64,000 nt of DNA from Gluconacetobacter aggeris (GCF_014174395.1 NZ_JABEQD010000008.1:1-64000); one strand, 5' to 3'. Shown: positions 8,633-18,248, numbered from the stretch's first letter. Notes: generated by a model from the sequence alone, not told the origin. Program-made: numbers and translations.

Positions 8633-9727
8633 CTACACGTTGAAGCGGAACAGCAGCACGTCTCCATCCTGCACGACATAGTCGCGGCCTTCGATCCGCA
8701 GCTTGCCCGCTTCCTTGGCCCCCGCCTCGCCCTGGTAGCGAACGTAATCCTCATAAGCCACGGTCTCGCAGGCAATGAAACCGCGCTCGAAATCATTATG
8801 GATCACGGCGGCCGCCTGCGGCGCGCGGGTGCCGGCCGTGATCGTCCAGGCGCGGGTTTCCTTCGGGCCGACGGTGAAATAGGTCCGCAGCCCCAGCAGC
8901 CGGTAGCCGGCGGCGATCACGCGATCCAGCCCGCTATCGGCCAGCCCCAGCCCTTCGAGAAACTCCTTGCGGTCCTCGGCGCCCAACTGACTGACCTCGG
9001 CCTCGATCGCCGCCGAAACGACGACGGAGGCCGCGCCCTCGGCCTCGGCACGGGCCCGCACGCGCTCGGAGAAATCATTGCCGGTGGCGGCGGAGGCCTC
9101 CTCGACATTGCACACATACAGGACCGGCTTGCTGGTCATCAGCTGCAAGCGGCGCACGGCCTCCTCCTGCCCGGCGGGGATCGCGGTGCGCGCCGGCTGC
9201 CCTTCGCGCAGGGCGGCGATCAGCGGCTCCATCAGCGCGACCTGGGCGGCGGCCTCGCGATCATTGCCCTTGGCCTTCTTCTGGAGGGCGACGATCCGCT
9301 TTTCCAGCGACTCCAGATCGGCCAGCATCAGCTCGGTCTCGATAATCTCCGCATCGCGGATCGGATCGACCCCGCCTTCGACATGCGTGATGTCGTCATC
9401 CTCGAAACAGCGCAGCACATGGATGATCGCATCCACCTCGCGGATATTGGCCAGAAACTGGTTGCCCAGCCCTTCCCCGCGCGAGGCGCCGCGCACCAGG
9501 CCCGCGATATCGACGAATTCCAGGCTGGTCGGCAGGATCTTCTGCGACTTGCCGATCGCCGCCAGCGACGACAGGCGCGGATCAGGCACCGCCACCCGGC
9601 CGACATTCGGCTCGATGGTGCAGAAGGGATAGTTCGCGGCCTGGGCCGAAGCCGTTTCGGTCAGGGCGTTGAACAGGGTCGACTTGCCGACATTCGGCAG
9701 GCCCACGATACCGCAATTGAACCCCAT
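8633..9727 (-). CDS. ychF: Redox-regulated ATPase YchF
   Basis: A 364-residue Obg-family P-loop NTPase that prefers ATP and associates with ribosomes; it influences stress and translation responses. The G1 motif GLPNVGKS is at residues 9-16, with DIAGLVRGASRGEGLGNQFLANIREVDAI spanning G3. The specificity region is YVCNVEE, close to the altered NxxE that marks YchF rather than NKxD GTPases. The C-terminal TGS-like domain ends in the usual DGDVLLFRFNV. The start codon overlaps the pth stop by one base (TGATG), so the two are coupled. The palindromic repeat follows directly. Confidence 0.96.
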   Translation of the reverse strand: MGFNCGIVGLPNVGKSTLFNALTETASAQAANYPFCTIEPNVGRVAVPDPRLSSLAAIGKSQKILPTSLEFVDIAGLVRGASRGEGLGNQFLANIREVDAIIHVLRCFEDDDITHVEGGVDPIRDAEIIETELMLADLESLEKRIVALQKKAKGNDREAAAQVALMEPLIAALREGQPARTAIPAGQEEAVRRLQLMTSKPVLYVCNVEEASAATGNDFSERVRARAEAEGAASVVVSAAIEAEVSQLGAEDRKEFLEGLGLADSGLDRVIAAGYRLLGLRTYFTVGPKETRAWTITAGTRAPQAAAVIHNDFERGFIACETVAYEDYVRYQGEAGAKEAGKLRIEGRDYVVQDGDVLLFRFNV

Positions 9728-10305
9728 CAGCCCTTCTCCCCGGCCAGCATAGCCATTTTGGTCATGAACAGTTCGGGCTTCCCGTCCGCAAGGACCGGCG
9801 CCGTGTCGGACAGGCCGTCGAGCATCGGCTCCAGCCAGTCCTGATCGCTTTTCGAGAAATCGCCCAGCACATGGCCCGTCACACGCTCGCGCGCGCCGGG
9901 GTGCCCGATGCCGAGGCGTACCCGCCAGTAATCCTGGCTGCCCAGCATCCTGTCCATCGACCGCAGGCCGTTATGGCCCGCCGCCCCGCCGCCCCGCTTC
10001 ACCCGCACCCGCCCGGGCGCCAGGTCCAGCTCGTCATGGAAGGCGATGATGGACTCGACTGGTATCTTGTAGAAGGCAGCCGCCTGCTGAACGCTTTCGC
10101 CCGAAAGGTTCATATAGGTCATGGGTTTGAGCAGCAGCACCTTGTGCATGCCCACCCGCCCCTCGGCCACCTCGCCGCGAAAGCGTTTCCGCCATGGCGT
10201 GAAGCCATGGCGGGACGCGATGCGGTCGACGGCCATGAAACCGACATTGTGCCGATGCCGGCTCATTCCCGGCTCAGGATTACCGAGCCCGGTCCAGAGC
10301 AGCAT
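9727..10305 (-). CDS. pth: Peptidyl-tRNA hydrolase
   Basis: A 192-residue Pth that releases peptides from peptidyl-tRNA lost from ribosomes. Catalytic and binding residues are in [18 protein letters not shown] (Asn and the catalytic His), [30 protein letters not shown] (catalytic Asp) and [10 protein letters not shown] longer frame upstream encodes an Arg-rich shadow of rplY, so ATG 10305 is chosen at [10 protein letters not shown]. It lies 34 bp downstream of rplY and overlaps ychF by one base, in the classical alphaproteobacterial prs-rplY-pth-ychF order. Confidence 0.96.
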   Translation of the reverse strand: MLLWTGLGNPEPGMSRHRHNVGFMAVDRIASRHGFTPWRKRFRGEVAEGRVGMHKVLLLKPMTYMNLSGESVQQAAAFYKIPVESIIAFHDELDLAPGRVRVKRGGGAAGHNGLRSMDRMLGSQDYWRVRLGIGHPGARERVTGHVLGDFSKSDQDWLEPMLDGLSDTAPVLADGKPELFMTKMAMLAGEKG

Positions 10306-10339
10306 TGCACGTTCCTGTCGTCTGGCCGTCTGGCCGTTC

Positions 10340-10981
10340 TTACTTCTTCGCCGCGCCCTTGCCCGGCGCCGCCTTGGCCGGGGCCGCCGCTGCTTCCGCA
10401 GGAGCCGTATCGTCGACGCTCGGCGCCGCGACGGTGGCAATGACGAAGTTCGGGATCTGCAGCAGCGGCGTCACATCCGCGGTGCCCTGCAGATCGTCCC
10501 AGCGCACGTTGTCGTGGATGTCGAGCTGCGACAGATCGACCGTGAACGAGGACGGAATGTTCGCCGGATCGACGCTGACTTCCACGCTGTGGCGGACGAT
10601 GTTCAGCACGCCGCCGCGCTTGATGCCGGGGGACTTGTCTTCACCGGTGAAGATGATGCGCACTTCGACATGCACGTGCTCGCCGGCGGCCAGACGCTGG
10701 AAGTCGACATGGACCGGCTGGTCGGTCACCGGGTGAAGCTGCACTTCACGCATCAGCGCGGTGGACGACACACCGTCGACGGTGATGTCGTACACGCGCG
10801 AACGCCAGCCGCCCTTGTGCATCTCGCGCAGCACCAGACGCGGGTCCAGCGCGATCAGCGTCGGTTCCTGCTTCGCACCATAGACAACGGCCGGCACCTG
10901 ACCGGCACGCCTCGTCGCGCGCGCTGCCCCCTTACCAGCCTTCGCGCGCGAAGAAGCCTCGAGTTTCGTAAATTGGGTCAC
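10340..10981 (-). CDS. rplY: Ribosomal protein bL25, long CTC form
   Basis: bL25/general stress protein Ctc, the 5S-rRNA-binding large-subunit protein. The 213-residue length indicates the two-domain form: an N-terminal L25 domain ([22 protein letters not shown], then [15 protein letters not shown]) and a C-terminal TL5-like beta domain ([45 protein letters not shown]). The last 35 residues are an Ala/Pro/Lys tail. It is upstream of pth and, in this genome, separated from prs by a phosphatase gene and an inverted-repeat element. Confidence 0.96.
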   Translation of the reverse strand: MTQFTKLEASSRAKAGKGAARATRRAGQVPAVVYGAKQEPTLIALDPRLVLREMHKGGWRSRVYDITVDGVSSTALMREVQLHPVTDQPVHVDFQRLAAGEHVHVEVRIIFTGEDKSPGIKRGGVLNIVRHSVEVSVDPANIPSSFTVDLSQLDIHDNVRWDDLQGTADVTPLLQIPNFVIATVAAPSVDDTAPAEAAAAPAKAAPGKGAAKK

Positions 10982-11093
10982 TGTAATGCTCCTGAAAACC
11001 TGTTCACGCAGGCCTCCAGGGGTGCCCGCGCGTGGGGGCGTTTAACGGAAAAGCCCGACCGAGGCAAATATTTCGGCACCGACCGGCGCGCAC

Positions 11094-11260
11094 GGAGGTT
11101 GTTTCAAAAGCTTCGATGGCGCGTGGAAGCGTGGCGCCAGCCATGCATCTGGCGGTGGTTTTTGAGCATCGGAGCGGAGCGGCCTTGATGGCCGAGAGCA
11201 CCGAAGCGCAGGAAACCGCCGTCAGGCCGCCGCCAGCGGGGCCTTTGAAACAGCCTCTCA
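11094..11260. mobile_element. Small inverted-repeat (MITE-like) element
   Basis: Near-perfect terminal inverted repeats enclose about 135 bp with no coding frame: GAGGTTGTTTCAAA at the left and the complement of GAGGCTGTTTCAAA at the right. The right end covers the stop codon of the histidine phosphatase. The ends resemble those of IS5-group elements such as the IS1031 family of acetic acid bacteria (recalled, not checked). No clear target duplication is seen. A sequence like the right end, GAGAGGCCGTTTGCAAAG, occurs at 50821-50838 directly after another stop codon. Confidence 0.55.
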
Positions 11261-11854
11261 GCCCATCACGTCCAGGCTCCACGCCACAGTGCCATCCGCC
11301 GGCGGCTGAACCCACAGCGGCGTGGCATTGGGCAGGCGCACATTGGCCGGCAGGCCCATCGCCGACCGCAGGGCCCGGAACATCGCCCCATGGCAGACGA
11401 TCAGCACCGTCCCCTCGCCATCCAGCGCGCGGTTCACGGCCGCCACCGCCCGGGCCCGCAGTTCGGCGAACGGTTCGGCGCCCTTCGGCGTATAGTCTCC
11501 GGCAATCCAGCTATCGTACCAGTCGCCCATCGGCTGGCCTTCCTGATCGCCGAAGCAGACCTCCTGGAGCCCGTCATCCACCGCAACCGGCAGGGCTTCC
11601 GCCCCCGGCCCGACCATCGCCCGCGCCACGATCTGCGCCGTACGCAGGGCACGGCTGAGCGGCGAGGACACGATCCGCGCAACCGGCGCATACGCAGCCT
11701 CGTCCCGGGCCAGCAGCGCACCCGCCGCCTCGGCCTGGGCGATTCCGCGCGCGTTCAGCGGAATATCGGACCGCCCCTGGGAGCGCCCCTCGGCGTTCCA
11801 GTCCGTCTCGCCATGACGCAGATACCAGTAAGGCCGGGCGATCATCCGGGTCAT
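11258..11854 (-). CDS. Histidine phosphatase family protein
   Basis: A 198-residue member of the histidine phosphatase (phosphoglycerate-mutase-like) superfamily. The RHGETDWN motif near residue 14 holds the phosphorylated histidine. SSPLSRALRTAQIVA carries the second arginine, the acid/base Glu is in LQEVCFGDQEGQP, and the second catalytic His is in VLIVCHGAMFRAL. The natural substrate cannot be inferred; cofactor-dependent mutase and small-metabolite phosphatases share these motifs. Unusually, it sits between prs and rplY, which are adjacent in many relatives. Its stop codon is formed inside the end of a small inverted-repeat element. Confidence 0.88.
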   Translation of the reverse strand: MTRMIARPYWYLRHGETDWNAEGRSQGRSDIPLNARGIAQAEAAGALLARDEAAYAPVARIVSSPLSRALRTAQIVARAMVGPGAEALPVAVDDGLQEVCFGDQEGQPMGDWYDSWIAGDYTPKGAEPFAELRARAVAAVNRALDGEGTVLIVCHGAMFRALRSAMGLPANVRLPNATPLWVQPPADGTVAWSLDVMG

Positions 11855-11933
11855 GTCCGGGGGCTCCTATTCTCGATCCACCCCTCCCGGATAGGTCGCC
11901 GGCACCCCACCGGTCAATCCGGCGCGCATCCCC

Positions 11934-12914
11934 TCAGTCGAACAGCGACGACACCGAGCTTTCGTCCGACACTGCCCGCATGGCGCGCGACAGCAGGTTG
12001 GCGGTGCTGATCTGGCGGATATTCTCCGCCTTCGCCACCGCCTCGGTCGCCGCGATGCTGTCGGTCAGCGTCAGCATGCGGATCGGCGACTGCGCGACGC
12101 GCGACACCGCGCTGCCGGTCAGCACGCCATGGGTCACATAGGCCTCGACCGCCACCGCGCCCTCGTTCATCAGCGCCACGGCGGCATTGCACAGCGACCC
12201 GCCGCTATCGACGATATCGTCGACCAGGATGCAGTACCGGCCGCGCACGTCGCCGATCACGTTCATCACCTCGGACACGCCGGCCCGCTCGCGCCGCTTG
12301 TCGATGATCGCCAGGTCCACATTCAGCCGCTGCGCCAGTTGCCGGGCGCGCACCACGCCGCCGACATCGGGCGAGACGATCATCAGGTTCTCGAACCCGC
12401 CGGGAATATCCAGCGCCGGCGCCGCATAGGGCAGCGAACCGGGCTCGATCCGCCCCTTGATGTCGCGCGTGAACAGCGGCGCGGCATAGAGATTGTCCAC
12501 CGGAATGTCGAAGAAGCCCTGGATCTGCATCGCATGCAGGTCCATCGTCAGGATGCGGTTCGCCCCGGCCTCGACCAGCAGGTTCGCCACCAGCTTGGCG
12601 CTGATCGGCGTGCGGGGCCCGGATTTGCGATCCTGCCGCGCATAGCCGAAATAGGGCATCACCGCCGTGACCCGACGCGCCGACCCCCGACGCAGCGCGT
12701 CGAGCATGATCAGCAGTTCCATCAGATTGTCGTTGGTCGGCGAGCAGGTGCTCTGAATAACGAAGACATCCTCGCCGCGCACATTCTCGTGGATCTCGAC
12801 GAACACTTCCATGTCCGCGAAGCGCCGGACCGAGACATTGCACAGCGGCATCCGCAATTCCGCCGCGACCTTCTCGGCCAGGGGCAGATTGCTGTTACAG
12901 GCGACGATCTTCAT
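11934..12914 (-). CDS. prs: Ribose-phosphate pyrophosphokinase
   Basis: A 326-residue PRPP synthetase that makes PRPP from ribose 5-phosphate and ATP for nucleotide, NAD, histidine and tryptophan synthesis. Family motifs are [63 protein letters not shown] and the PRPP-binding loop in [18 protein letters not shown]. The C-terminus is about 10 residues longer than typical. It is transcribed with the downstream phosphatase (79 bp) and probably with rplY-pth-ychF. Confidence 0.97.
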   Translation of the reverse strand: MKIVACNSNLPLAEKVAAELRMPLCNVSVRRFADMEVFVEIHENVRGEDVFVIQSTCSPTNDNLMELLIMLDALRRGSARRVTAVMPYFGYARQDRKSGPRTPISAKLVANLLVEAGANRILTMDLHAMQIQGFFDIPVDNLYAAPLFTRDIKGRIEPGSLPYAAPALDIPGGFENLMIVSPDVGGVVRARQLAQRLNVDLAIIDKRRERAGVSEVMNVIGDVRGRYCILVDDIVDSGGSLCNAAVALMNEGAVAVEAYVTHGVLTGSAVSRVAQSPIRMLTLTDSIAATEAVAKAENIRQISTANLLSRAMRAVSDESSVSSLFD

Positions 12915-13033
12915 CTGGCAACGCTCCCGGACGGCGCACTCATGGCTGGCGCGCGGGTTCTAGCAACCGCGCCCCGTCCTGTCATCCGTCTCGCGTATCG
13001 ATCGCGCATGTCGGCCATGCCGCGAACGCGGGA

Positions 13034-13996
13034 TCATCCCTGGCGTTGCGCCTTCGCCACAGCAGGCGCCCCGGCCGGCGGCGGCAGCGGCGTGTTGTCA
13101 CGCCCCGAATAGCGCGAGATCACCTGCCGCACCCCGCCCGCCGCCTCCTGCGCGGCGGCAAGGGCCACCTCGCCCCAATGCCCGTCCAGCGAATGGGCGT
13201 CGATGTCATGCAATTGCGTGGCAGCTCCCGATTCCTTGCCCTGCGCATCCACCACCCGCCACACCAGTTGCAGGTGCTGCTGCGGATGGCCGGAGCCCCC
13301 GGGAATGACTTCGCTGACACTCACCGCGCAGGAAACGGTGAAATCCGCCTCGCGCGGACTCTCCTGCACCGCATCCTCGGCATCGCGCAGCGACGCCACG
13401 AAGGCCTGGGCCAGCGCCACGTCGCCATCGCCCGGCGCCCCCTTCACCCCGGCGAAATAGATCCGCGCGGCCCGGTGTTTCAGGCTGTGCGGGTCCTGCG
13501 CCATCTGATCGGCCTGGATACCCGTCAGGGCACCCGCGATCGACAGCGCAAGCTGGCGCGCGGACTGCCGCAGCGCCTCCGCATCGCCGGCCGCCCAGGC
13601 GGCGGCGGGAACACCCACCCCTTCCCCGGAGCCGCGCACCGCACCGGCCGGCGTCATGATGCTGTAGGTCGGGACCACCTGCCCGCCCCGCGCCTCGGCT
13701 CCCAGCCGCAGCCACCAGTCGCCGGGGCGCACCGGCTGGGCCAGGGCCGGCACCGTCTGCTCCAGCAGGGCGGCCGCCATGTCGCGGCTCCATTCCCGCG
13801 CGGCATCGTCACCCAGCAGGGCCGCCGCCGGCAGCGGAATCGCCAGCCGCGCCGGCGGCGCATTGCGCGCCAGCGACCGCCCGACCCGCCCCGGATCGCG
13901 GAACGGGTGCGGCACGTCCAGGCATCCGGACAGAAGCAGCAGGCTGGCGGCACCGGCCAGGCCGGCGAGACGACGAACGGGAAGCACGCGAATCAT
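13034..13996 (-). CDS. Predicted lipoprotein of unknown function
   Basis: A 320-residue lipoprotein: a short basic N-terminus, a hydrophobic core and a lipobox ending LLLLSGC near residue 24, then mature sequence with no strongly recognisable domain. Segments such as RLGAEARGGQVVPTYSIMTPAG and HLQLVWRVVDAQGKESGAATQLHDIDAHSLDG look like beta-rich outer-envelope protein. It is coupled to pgeF by an ATGA overlap that fixes the start, and lies in the lgt-midA-pgeF-prs neighbourhood, where lgt makes the lipid modification it needs. Function unknown. Confidence 0.8.
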   Translation of the reverse strand: MIRVLPVRRLAGLAGAASLLLLSGCLDVPHPFRDPGRVGRSLARNAPPARLAIPLPAAALLGDDAAREWSRDMAAALLEQTVPALAQPVRPGDWWLRLGAEARGGQVVPTYSIMTPAGAVRGSGEGVGVPAAAWAAGDAEALRQSARQLALSIAGALTGIQADQMAQDPHSLKHRAARIYFAGVKGAPGDGDVALAQAFVASLRDAEDAVQESPREADFTVSCAVSVSEVIPGGSGHPQQHLQLVWRVVDAQGKESGAATQLHDIDAHSLDGHWGEVALAAAQEAAGGVRQVISRYSGRDNTPLPPPAGAPAVAKAQRQG

Positions 13997-14823
13997 GCCA
14001 GACCTGTAGCACCAGCCGCCGCAATGACCGAAATCTGGTGCCCGATCGGCCCGCCCCCGGCCAGCGTCCGCCGCCGATGGCTGAAAAAACGCACCTCGTC
14101 GCCCAGCGTGTCGACGCCCAGCGCCACCGCCTGTCCCACGCCCGCACGGCGCAGGCGCGCCACGCAATACCCCGCCAGATCGAACTGGAAATGATCCGCC
14201 CGCCGGCCAGCGGCAAAGAACGATGCCGCCGCCGGATCGGCCGCCAGCACCTGGGCGCGCATATCGCCCCCGACCTCGTAACTCTCCTGCGCAATGCACG
14301 GACCGACCACCGCCCGCACCGCGGACGCCGCCGCCCCCAGCGCCGCCATGGCCGCCAGCGTCGCCTCCAGCACCCCGCCGACGGCTCCGCGCCAGCCGGC
14401 ATGCGCCGCCCCAACGACCCTGCCATCCGCCGAGGCGAACAGGACCGGGCCGCAATCGGCGGTAATCACCCCCAGCGCCAGACCCGGCCGGTCGGTCACC
14501 ATCGCATCGGCGGAAGGTCCCTGCCCCACCGGCCAGGGGGCCGTCACCGTCGCCACCCCGTCCCCATGCACCTGCGTCACGCCCAGCAGGCACTCCGGCG
14601 CCACACCCAGGGCCAGCGCCACCCGCCGCCGGTTTTCCGCCAGCGCCGCCGGATCATCGCCCGAGCGGGTCGAGCAGTTGAGGCTGGCATAAGGCCCCTC
14701 CGACACGCCGCCCAACCGGGTAAAGAACCCGTGCGGCACACCGCCCAGCAGATCATGGCGCAGGATCGCATCCGAAGGAATCATCCCCTCGATATCATCA
14801 CGGATCATGGCATCCTCCCTCAT
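13993..14823 (-). CDS. pgeF: PgeF/YfiH laccase-domain protein (purine nucleoside phosphorylase-like)
   Basis: A 276-residue protein of the DUF152/YfiH family, now known to have purine nucleoside phosphorylase and adenosine deaminase activity in several members and linked to peptidoglycan fidelity in E. coli. The zinc site is visible in LLGVTQVHGDGV, ITADCGPVLF and GAAHAGWRGAV. HGFFTRLGGVSEGPYASLN and VVGPCIAQESYEVG are also family blocks. The ATG at 14823 overlaps the midA stop (ATGA), which supports the first of several in-frame starts. It is coupled in the same way to the lipoprotein gene. Confidence 0.92.
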   Translation of the reverse strand: MREDAMIRDDIEGMIPSDAILRHDLLGGVPHGFFTRLGGVSEGPYASLNCSTRSGDDPAALAENRRRVALALGVAPECLLGVTQVHGDGVATVTAPWPVGQGPSADAMVTDRPGLALGVITADCGPVLFASADGRVVGAAHAGWRGAVGGVLEATLAAMAALGAAASAVRAVVGPCIAQESYEVGGDMRAQVLAADPAAASFFAAGRRADHFQFDLAGYCVARLRRAGVGQAVALGVDTLGDEVRFFSHRRRTLAGGGPIGHQISVIAAAGATGLA

Positions 14824-15854
14824 CGCCCATCACCCCCGGCCGGCGCGACAGCAAAGCCGGGGGGCACGGGCAGACCCGGCGACGTGATCGCCAGCGCCTT
14901 GAACAGGCGCCCCATCCGGTCCGGCGCCGCCAGTCGCTGGGCGGCGTCGCGAATGGCATGGGCTTCCACCGGCGGCCGGTTGCGGGCCAGTTGCTCCGCC
15001 CGCGCGAACAGGCCCAGCCCGGCCAGCAGCGCCCCCTGCGTCACGCTGCCGTGGCAGGCCGCCCCCGCCGCCGCACGGGCAAAGGCCGCGAAATCGACAT
15101 GCGCCGTCAGGTCGGCCAGCCCGGGATCGGCCAGCGGCCAGGCCGGCTGGCCATCCCGCAGGGCCTGCAACGTGTCGCCCCACAGCGCGCCGTCATATCC
15201 ATAATCGATGAACAGGGCCGTGCCGGGCGACCGGACGAACCGCGCCGCCAGCCCCCGCGCCACCGCCAGCGCCTCCGGGCAGCATTCCAGGATCTCGCCC
15301 TCGGGCACCGGCCGGTCGAACGGCCCCTCCGGCATATCCCCCGCCGGCAGGCCCACAAACCCCACCCCCTGCACGAAGCGTTCGCTCCACCCCGCCCCGG
15401 TTCGCACGAACTGCCGGATCGGCAACGCATCGAGAAATTCATTGGCCAGCAGGATCACCGGCCCGTCCGGCAGCGCCTCGATCCGGTCATGCCACGCCGC
15501 CGGCTGCGCCGTCCGCCCCGCCAGCGCCGCGCGCTGCACGTCGCGCAGCCGGGGCGAGGTCTCGACCAGATGCACCCGGGCCGCCGCATGGCAATCCGGG
15601 GCAACCCGCGCCAGCAGCCGCATCATGTCGGCCATCAGCGTACCGCGCCCCGGCCCCGCCTCGGCCAGGATGAACGGGTCCGGCCGCCCCATCCCCTGCC
15701 ACGCAATGGCCACCCAGGCACCGAGGATCTCACCGAACATCTGCGAGATCTCGGGCGCCGTGACGAAATCGGCGAACGGGTCGCGCCCGGCATAATAGGC
15801 CGCATTGGCCCGCGCCATGAACCGGTCCAGCCGCTCCGGCACGGTGCCGCTCAT
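14820..15854 (-). CDS. MidA/NDUFAF7-family SAM-dependent methyltransferase
   Basis: A 344-residue COG1565 (DUF185) protein related to mitochondrial NDUFAF7, the protein arginine methyltransferase needed for complex I assembly. Signature blocks are AYYAGRDPFADFVTAPEISQMFGEILGAW, the SAM-binding ILAEAGPGRGTLMADMMR, LVETSPRLRDVQ, VILLANEFLDALPI and LFIDYGY. An NDUFA12-type complex I factor also occurs in the window (48695-49063), in keeping with this role. It lies between lgt and pgeF, and the coupled start and stop indicate one operon. Confidence 0.92.
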   Translation of the reverse strand: MSGTVPERLDRFMARANAAYYAGRDPFADFVTAPEISQMFGEILGAWVAIAWQGMGRPDPFILAEAGPGRGTLMADMMRLLARVAPDCHAAARVHLVETSPRLRDVQRAALAGRTAQPAAWHDRIEALPDGPVILLANEFLDALPIRQFVRTGAGWSERFVQGVGFVGLPAGDMPEGPFDRPVPEGEILECCPEALAVARGLAARFVRSPGTALFIDYGYDGALWGDTLQALRDGQPAWPLADPGLADLTAHVDFAAFARAAAGAACHGSVTQGALLAGLGLFARAEQLARNRPPVEAHAIRDAAQRLAAPDRMGRLFKALAITSPGLPVPPGFAVAPAGGDGR

Positions 15855-15861
15855 GGGCCCC

Positions 15862-16716
15862 TCACGGGCGCTCCGCCCCTTCCGTCCCGATTGCGGCCGG
15901 CATCAGCACCGGACGCGGCGGCCGCATCATCGCCTGCGCCATCAGTCCCGCCCCCGCGATCGCCATCGGAATGCACAGGATCTGCCCCATCGTGGTCCCG
16001 AAGGGCAGGAACCCGATAAACGCATCGGGCTCGCGGAAGAACTCGCAGAAACTGCGCGCCACCGCATAGCCGAACAGGAACAGCCCGGCGAGGAAGCCCG
16101 GCCGTTCGCGAATCCGCTCGCTGCGCGCCACCAGCCACATGATCGTAAACAGCACCGCACCTTCCAGCAGCGCCTCATACAGTTCCGAAGGATGGCGCGG
16201 CTCCGGCCCAGCCTGCGGAAAGACCATCGCCCAGGGCAGGTCGGCCGGCGCGGCACGGCCCCACAACTCCCCGTTGATGAAGTTCGCGACCCGGCCCAGC
16301 CCCAGCCCCATCGGCACCACGATCGTCACCCGGTCGGAAAAGGCCAGGAAGCTCAGCCCATTGCGCCAGGCAAACAGGGCCAGCGCCAACACCACCCCCA
16401 GCGCGCCGCCATGGAAGGACATCCCGCCATGCCACACCTGCAAGGCGGCCAGCGGATGCTCCAGATAAAGCTGGGGCTGATAGAACAGGATATAGCCCAG
16501 CCGCCCCCCCAGCACGACGCCGAGCGTCGCCCAGGTCAGGAAATCGTCGACCTGCTCCGGCGTGCCGGCCTGCGGCGTCAGCGTGACCAGACGGCGCACC
16601 AGCCGCCAGCCGACCACCAGCGCGGTGATATAGGCCATGGCATACCAGCGGATCGCCAGCGGCCCGACATGCACCATGACCGGATCGAATTGCGGAAAGA
16701 TCAGTACAGGCAGCAT
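15862..16716 (-). CDS. lgt: Prolipoprotein diacylglyceryl transferase
   Basis: Lgt (284 aa) transfers diacylglycerol from phosphatidylglycerol to the lipobox cysteine of prolipoproteins in the inner membrane. The Lgt signature is in VPMGLGLGRVANFINGELWGR, with the essential HGGMSFHGGALGV block and GGRLGYILFYQP before it. About seven hydrophobic segments are visible. The open frame extends upstream to 16815, but the family start MLPVLIFPQFDPVMVHVGPLAIRWY favours ATG 16716. It is the first gene of the lgt-midA-pgeF-lipoprotein run and follows hldD on the same strand by 43 bp. Confidence 0.96.
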   Translation of the reverse strand: MLPVLIFPQFDPVMVHVGPLAIRWYAMAYITALVVGWRLVRRLVTLTPQAGTPEQVDDFLTWATLGVVLGGRLGYILFYQPQLYLEHPLAALQVWHGGMSFHGGALGVVLALALFAWRNGLSFLAFSDRVTIVVPMGLGLGRVANFINGELWGRAAPADLPWAMVFPQAGPEPRHPSELYEALLEGAVLFTIMWLVARSERIRERPGFLAGLFLFGYAVARSFCEFFREPDAFIGFLPFGTTMGQILCIPMAIAGAGLMAQAMMRPPRPVLMPAAIGTEGAERP

Positions 16717-16759
16717 GCGGCGTCCTTCGACGTCGAAAAGGGCAGGAACCGGGCGGGCG

Positions 16760-17740
16760 TCACAGATACGCGTCGTCGGTGGCGAGATAATCGTGAACGT
16801 AACGGCGGATGCCATCCTCCAGCGACGTGAAGGGCCTGGTGTATCCCGCCGCCCGCAGCCGCGTCATGTCGGCGCAGGTATAGGATTGATATTGCCCGCG
16901 CAGCGCCTCGGGCATGTCGACGAACGCGACCTGCCGGGGCAGCCCGGCGGCATCGCAGACCGCATGGGCCAGGTCCAGATAGGTCCGCGCGACGCCGGTG
17001 CCGCAATTGAACAGCCCGCTGACCTGCGGATTGTCCAGCAGCCACAGCATGACGTTCACCACGTCTCCCACCCAGATGAAGTCGCGCGCCTGCGCCCCAT
17101 CGGCCAGCCCCGGCACGTTCGAGCGGAACAGCGTGGCCGGCTGGCCACGACGCACCTCGTCGTACTTCACCTTCACGACCGAGATCATGCCGCCCTTGTG
17201 ATACTCGTTGGGGCCGTAGACGTTGAAGAATTTCAGCCCGGCCCATTGCGCGGGCGCCGGCTCCCCCCCGGCGACCCAGCCCTGCACATGACGGTCGAAC
17301 ACATGTTTCGACCAGCCATACAGGTTCAGCGGCCGCAACGCCTCCAGCCGCGCCGGATCGTCGGAAAACAGCTCCGGCCGGTCGGCACCGCCATAGGTCG
17401 CGGCCGAGGACGCATAGATGAACCGTGCCCCTTCCCGCGCGCACCACTGCCACAGGCGCGCCGACAGGTCGACATTGGTCCGCCAGACCAGGTCGCCGTC
17501 CCGGGCGGTCGTCTCGCTGATCGCACCCATGTGCAGCACGGCCGACACGTCCGGCCGACTGTCCAGGAACGCGTCCAGCGCCTCGGGGGCCACCAGCCGG
17601 TCGGGCGCATGGCGCGCCACGTTGCGCCATTTGTCGCCCGTCCCCAGCCAGTCGACGACCACCGTCTCCTCGCCCCGCGCCCGCAGCGCCGCCTGTAGAC
17701 ACGAGCCGATGAAACCGGCCCCTCCGGTGATGATGATCAT
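16760..17740 (-). CDS. hldD: ADP-L-glycero-D-manno-heptose 6-epimerase
   Basis: A 326-residue extended short-chain dehydrogenase. HldD (RfaD) epimerises ADP-D-glycero-D-manno-heptose to the L-glycero form for LPS inner core. It begins MIIITGGAGFIGS, the NAD(P)-binding GGxGxxG motif at the very N-terminus. The active-site YxxxK is in LNLYGWSKHVFD, and FNVYGPNEYHKGGM and DFIWVGDVV are HldD blocks. The longer frame to 18238 is a shadow across the divergent ubiK gene. The other heptose genes are not in the window. An uncharacterised ADP-sugar epimerase is a less likely alternative. Confidence 0.9.
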   Translation of the reverse strand: MIIITGGAGFIGSCLQAALRARGEETVVVDWLGTGDKWRNVARHAPDRLVAPEALDAFLDSRPDVSAVLHMGAISETTARDGDLVWRTNVDLSARLWQWCAREGARFIYASSAATYGGADRPELFSDDPARLEALRPLNLYGWSKHVFDRHVQGWVAGGEPAPAQWAGLKFFNVYGPNEYHKGGMISVVKVKYDEVRRGQPATLFRSNVPGLADGAQARDFIWVGDVVNVMLWLLDNPQVSGLFNCGTGVARTYLDLAHAVCDAAGLPRQVAFVDMPEALRGQYQSYTCADMTRLRAAGYTRPFTSLEDGIRRYVHDYLATDDAYL

Positions 17741-17924
17741 GCCCTGCTCTATAAAACAGATCGCGCCGCGTTCGAAGAGGCGCCACGTCAGCCACCCACC
17801 CATCCGCATTGGCGGATGGCCTTGCGGCGCCGGACTGTCTATATGCTGCGCATGCAATTCCCTGGTCCGTGCCGCCCCGGCGGGTGCGGGCGCAGACCCG
17901 GTACCGAACACAGGAGGACCCGCC

Positions 17925-18248
17925 ATGTCCGACAGGCCACGTTTTTTTGACGATCTCGCCGGTGTCGCCGGCGGCGCGCTCTCGGCCCTGGCCGGCGTGC
18001 GCGAAGAGGTCGGCGCCATCGTCCGCGCGCGGGTCGACGAAGTGCTGTCGACGCTGAACCTGGTCCGGCGCGAGGAATTCGAGGTCGTGCGCGAACTCGC
18101 CGCCCGCGCCCGCGCGGCCCAGGAGGAGTCCGACGCCCGCCTGGAGGCGCTGGAAGCCCGAGTCGCGACGCTGGAAACCGTCATCGCCCCCGACCAGCCC
18201 TTCCAGGCACCCGAACCGCCGGGCGGCCCGTTCGGCAATTACGCCTGA
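17925..18248 (+). CDS. UbiK/BMFP-family accessory protein
   Basis: A 107-residue coiled-coil protein of the membrane fusogenic protein family (YqiC/UbiK). UbiK helps the soluble ubiquinone-biosynthesis complex in gammaproteobacteria. The helical LAGVAGGALSALAGVREEVGAIVRARVDEVL and the acidic coiled coil [36 protein letters not shown] are characteristic. A strong AGGAGG site precedes ATG 17925. The gene is divergent from hldD and starts a plus-strand run that also contains a COQ9-like gene, in keeping with a ubiquinone-related role, but the biochemistry is inferred from family only. Confidence 0.85.
   Translation: MSDRPRFFDDLAGVAGGALSALAGVREEVGAIVRARVDEVLSTLNLVRREEFEVVRELAARARAAQEESDARLEALEARVATLETVIAPDQPFQAPEPPGGPFGNYA

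Noticed and set aside
7265-9844. 859-codon plus-strand frame across proA and ychF
   Set aside because: It is antisense to two firmly identified genes and the translation is Arg/His/Gln-rich low-complexity, as expected for GC-rich shadow frames.
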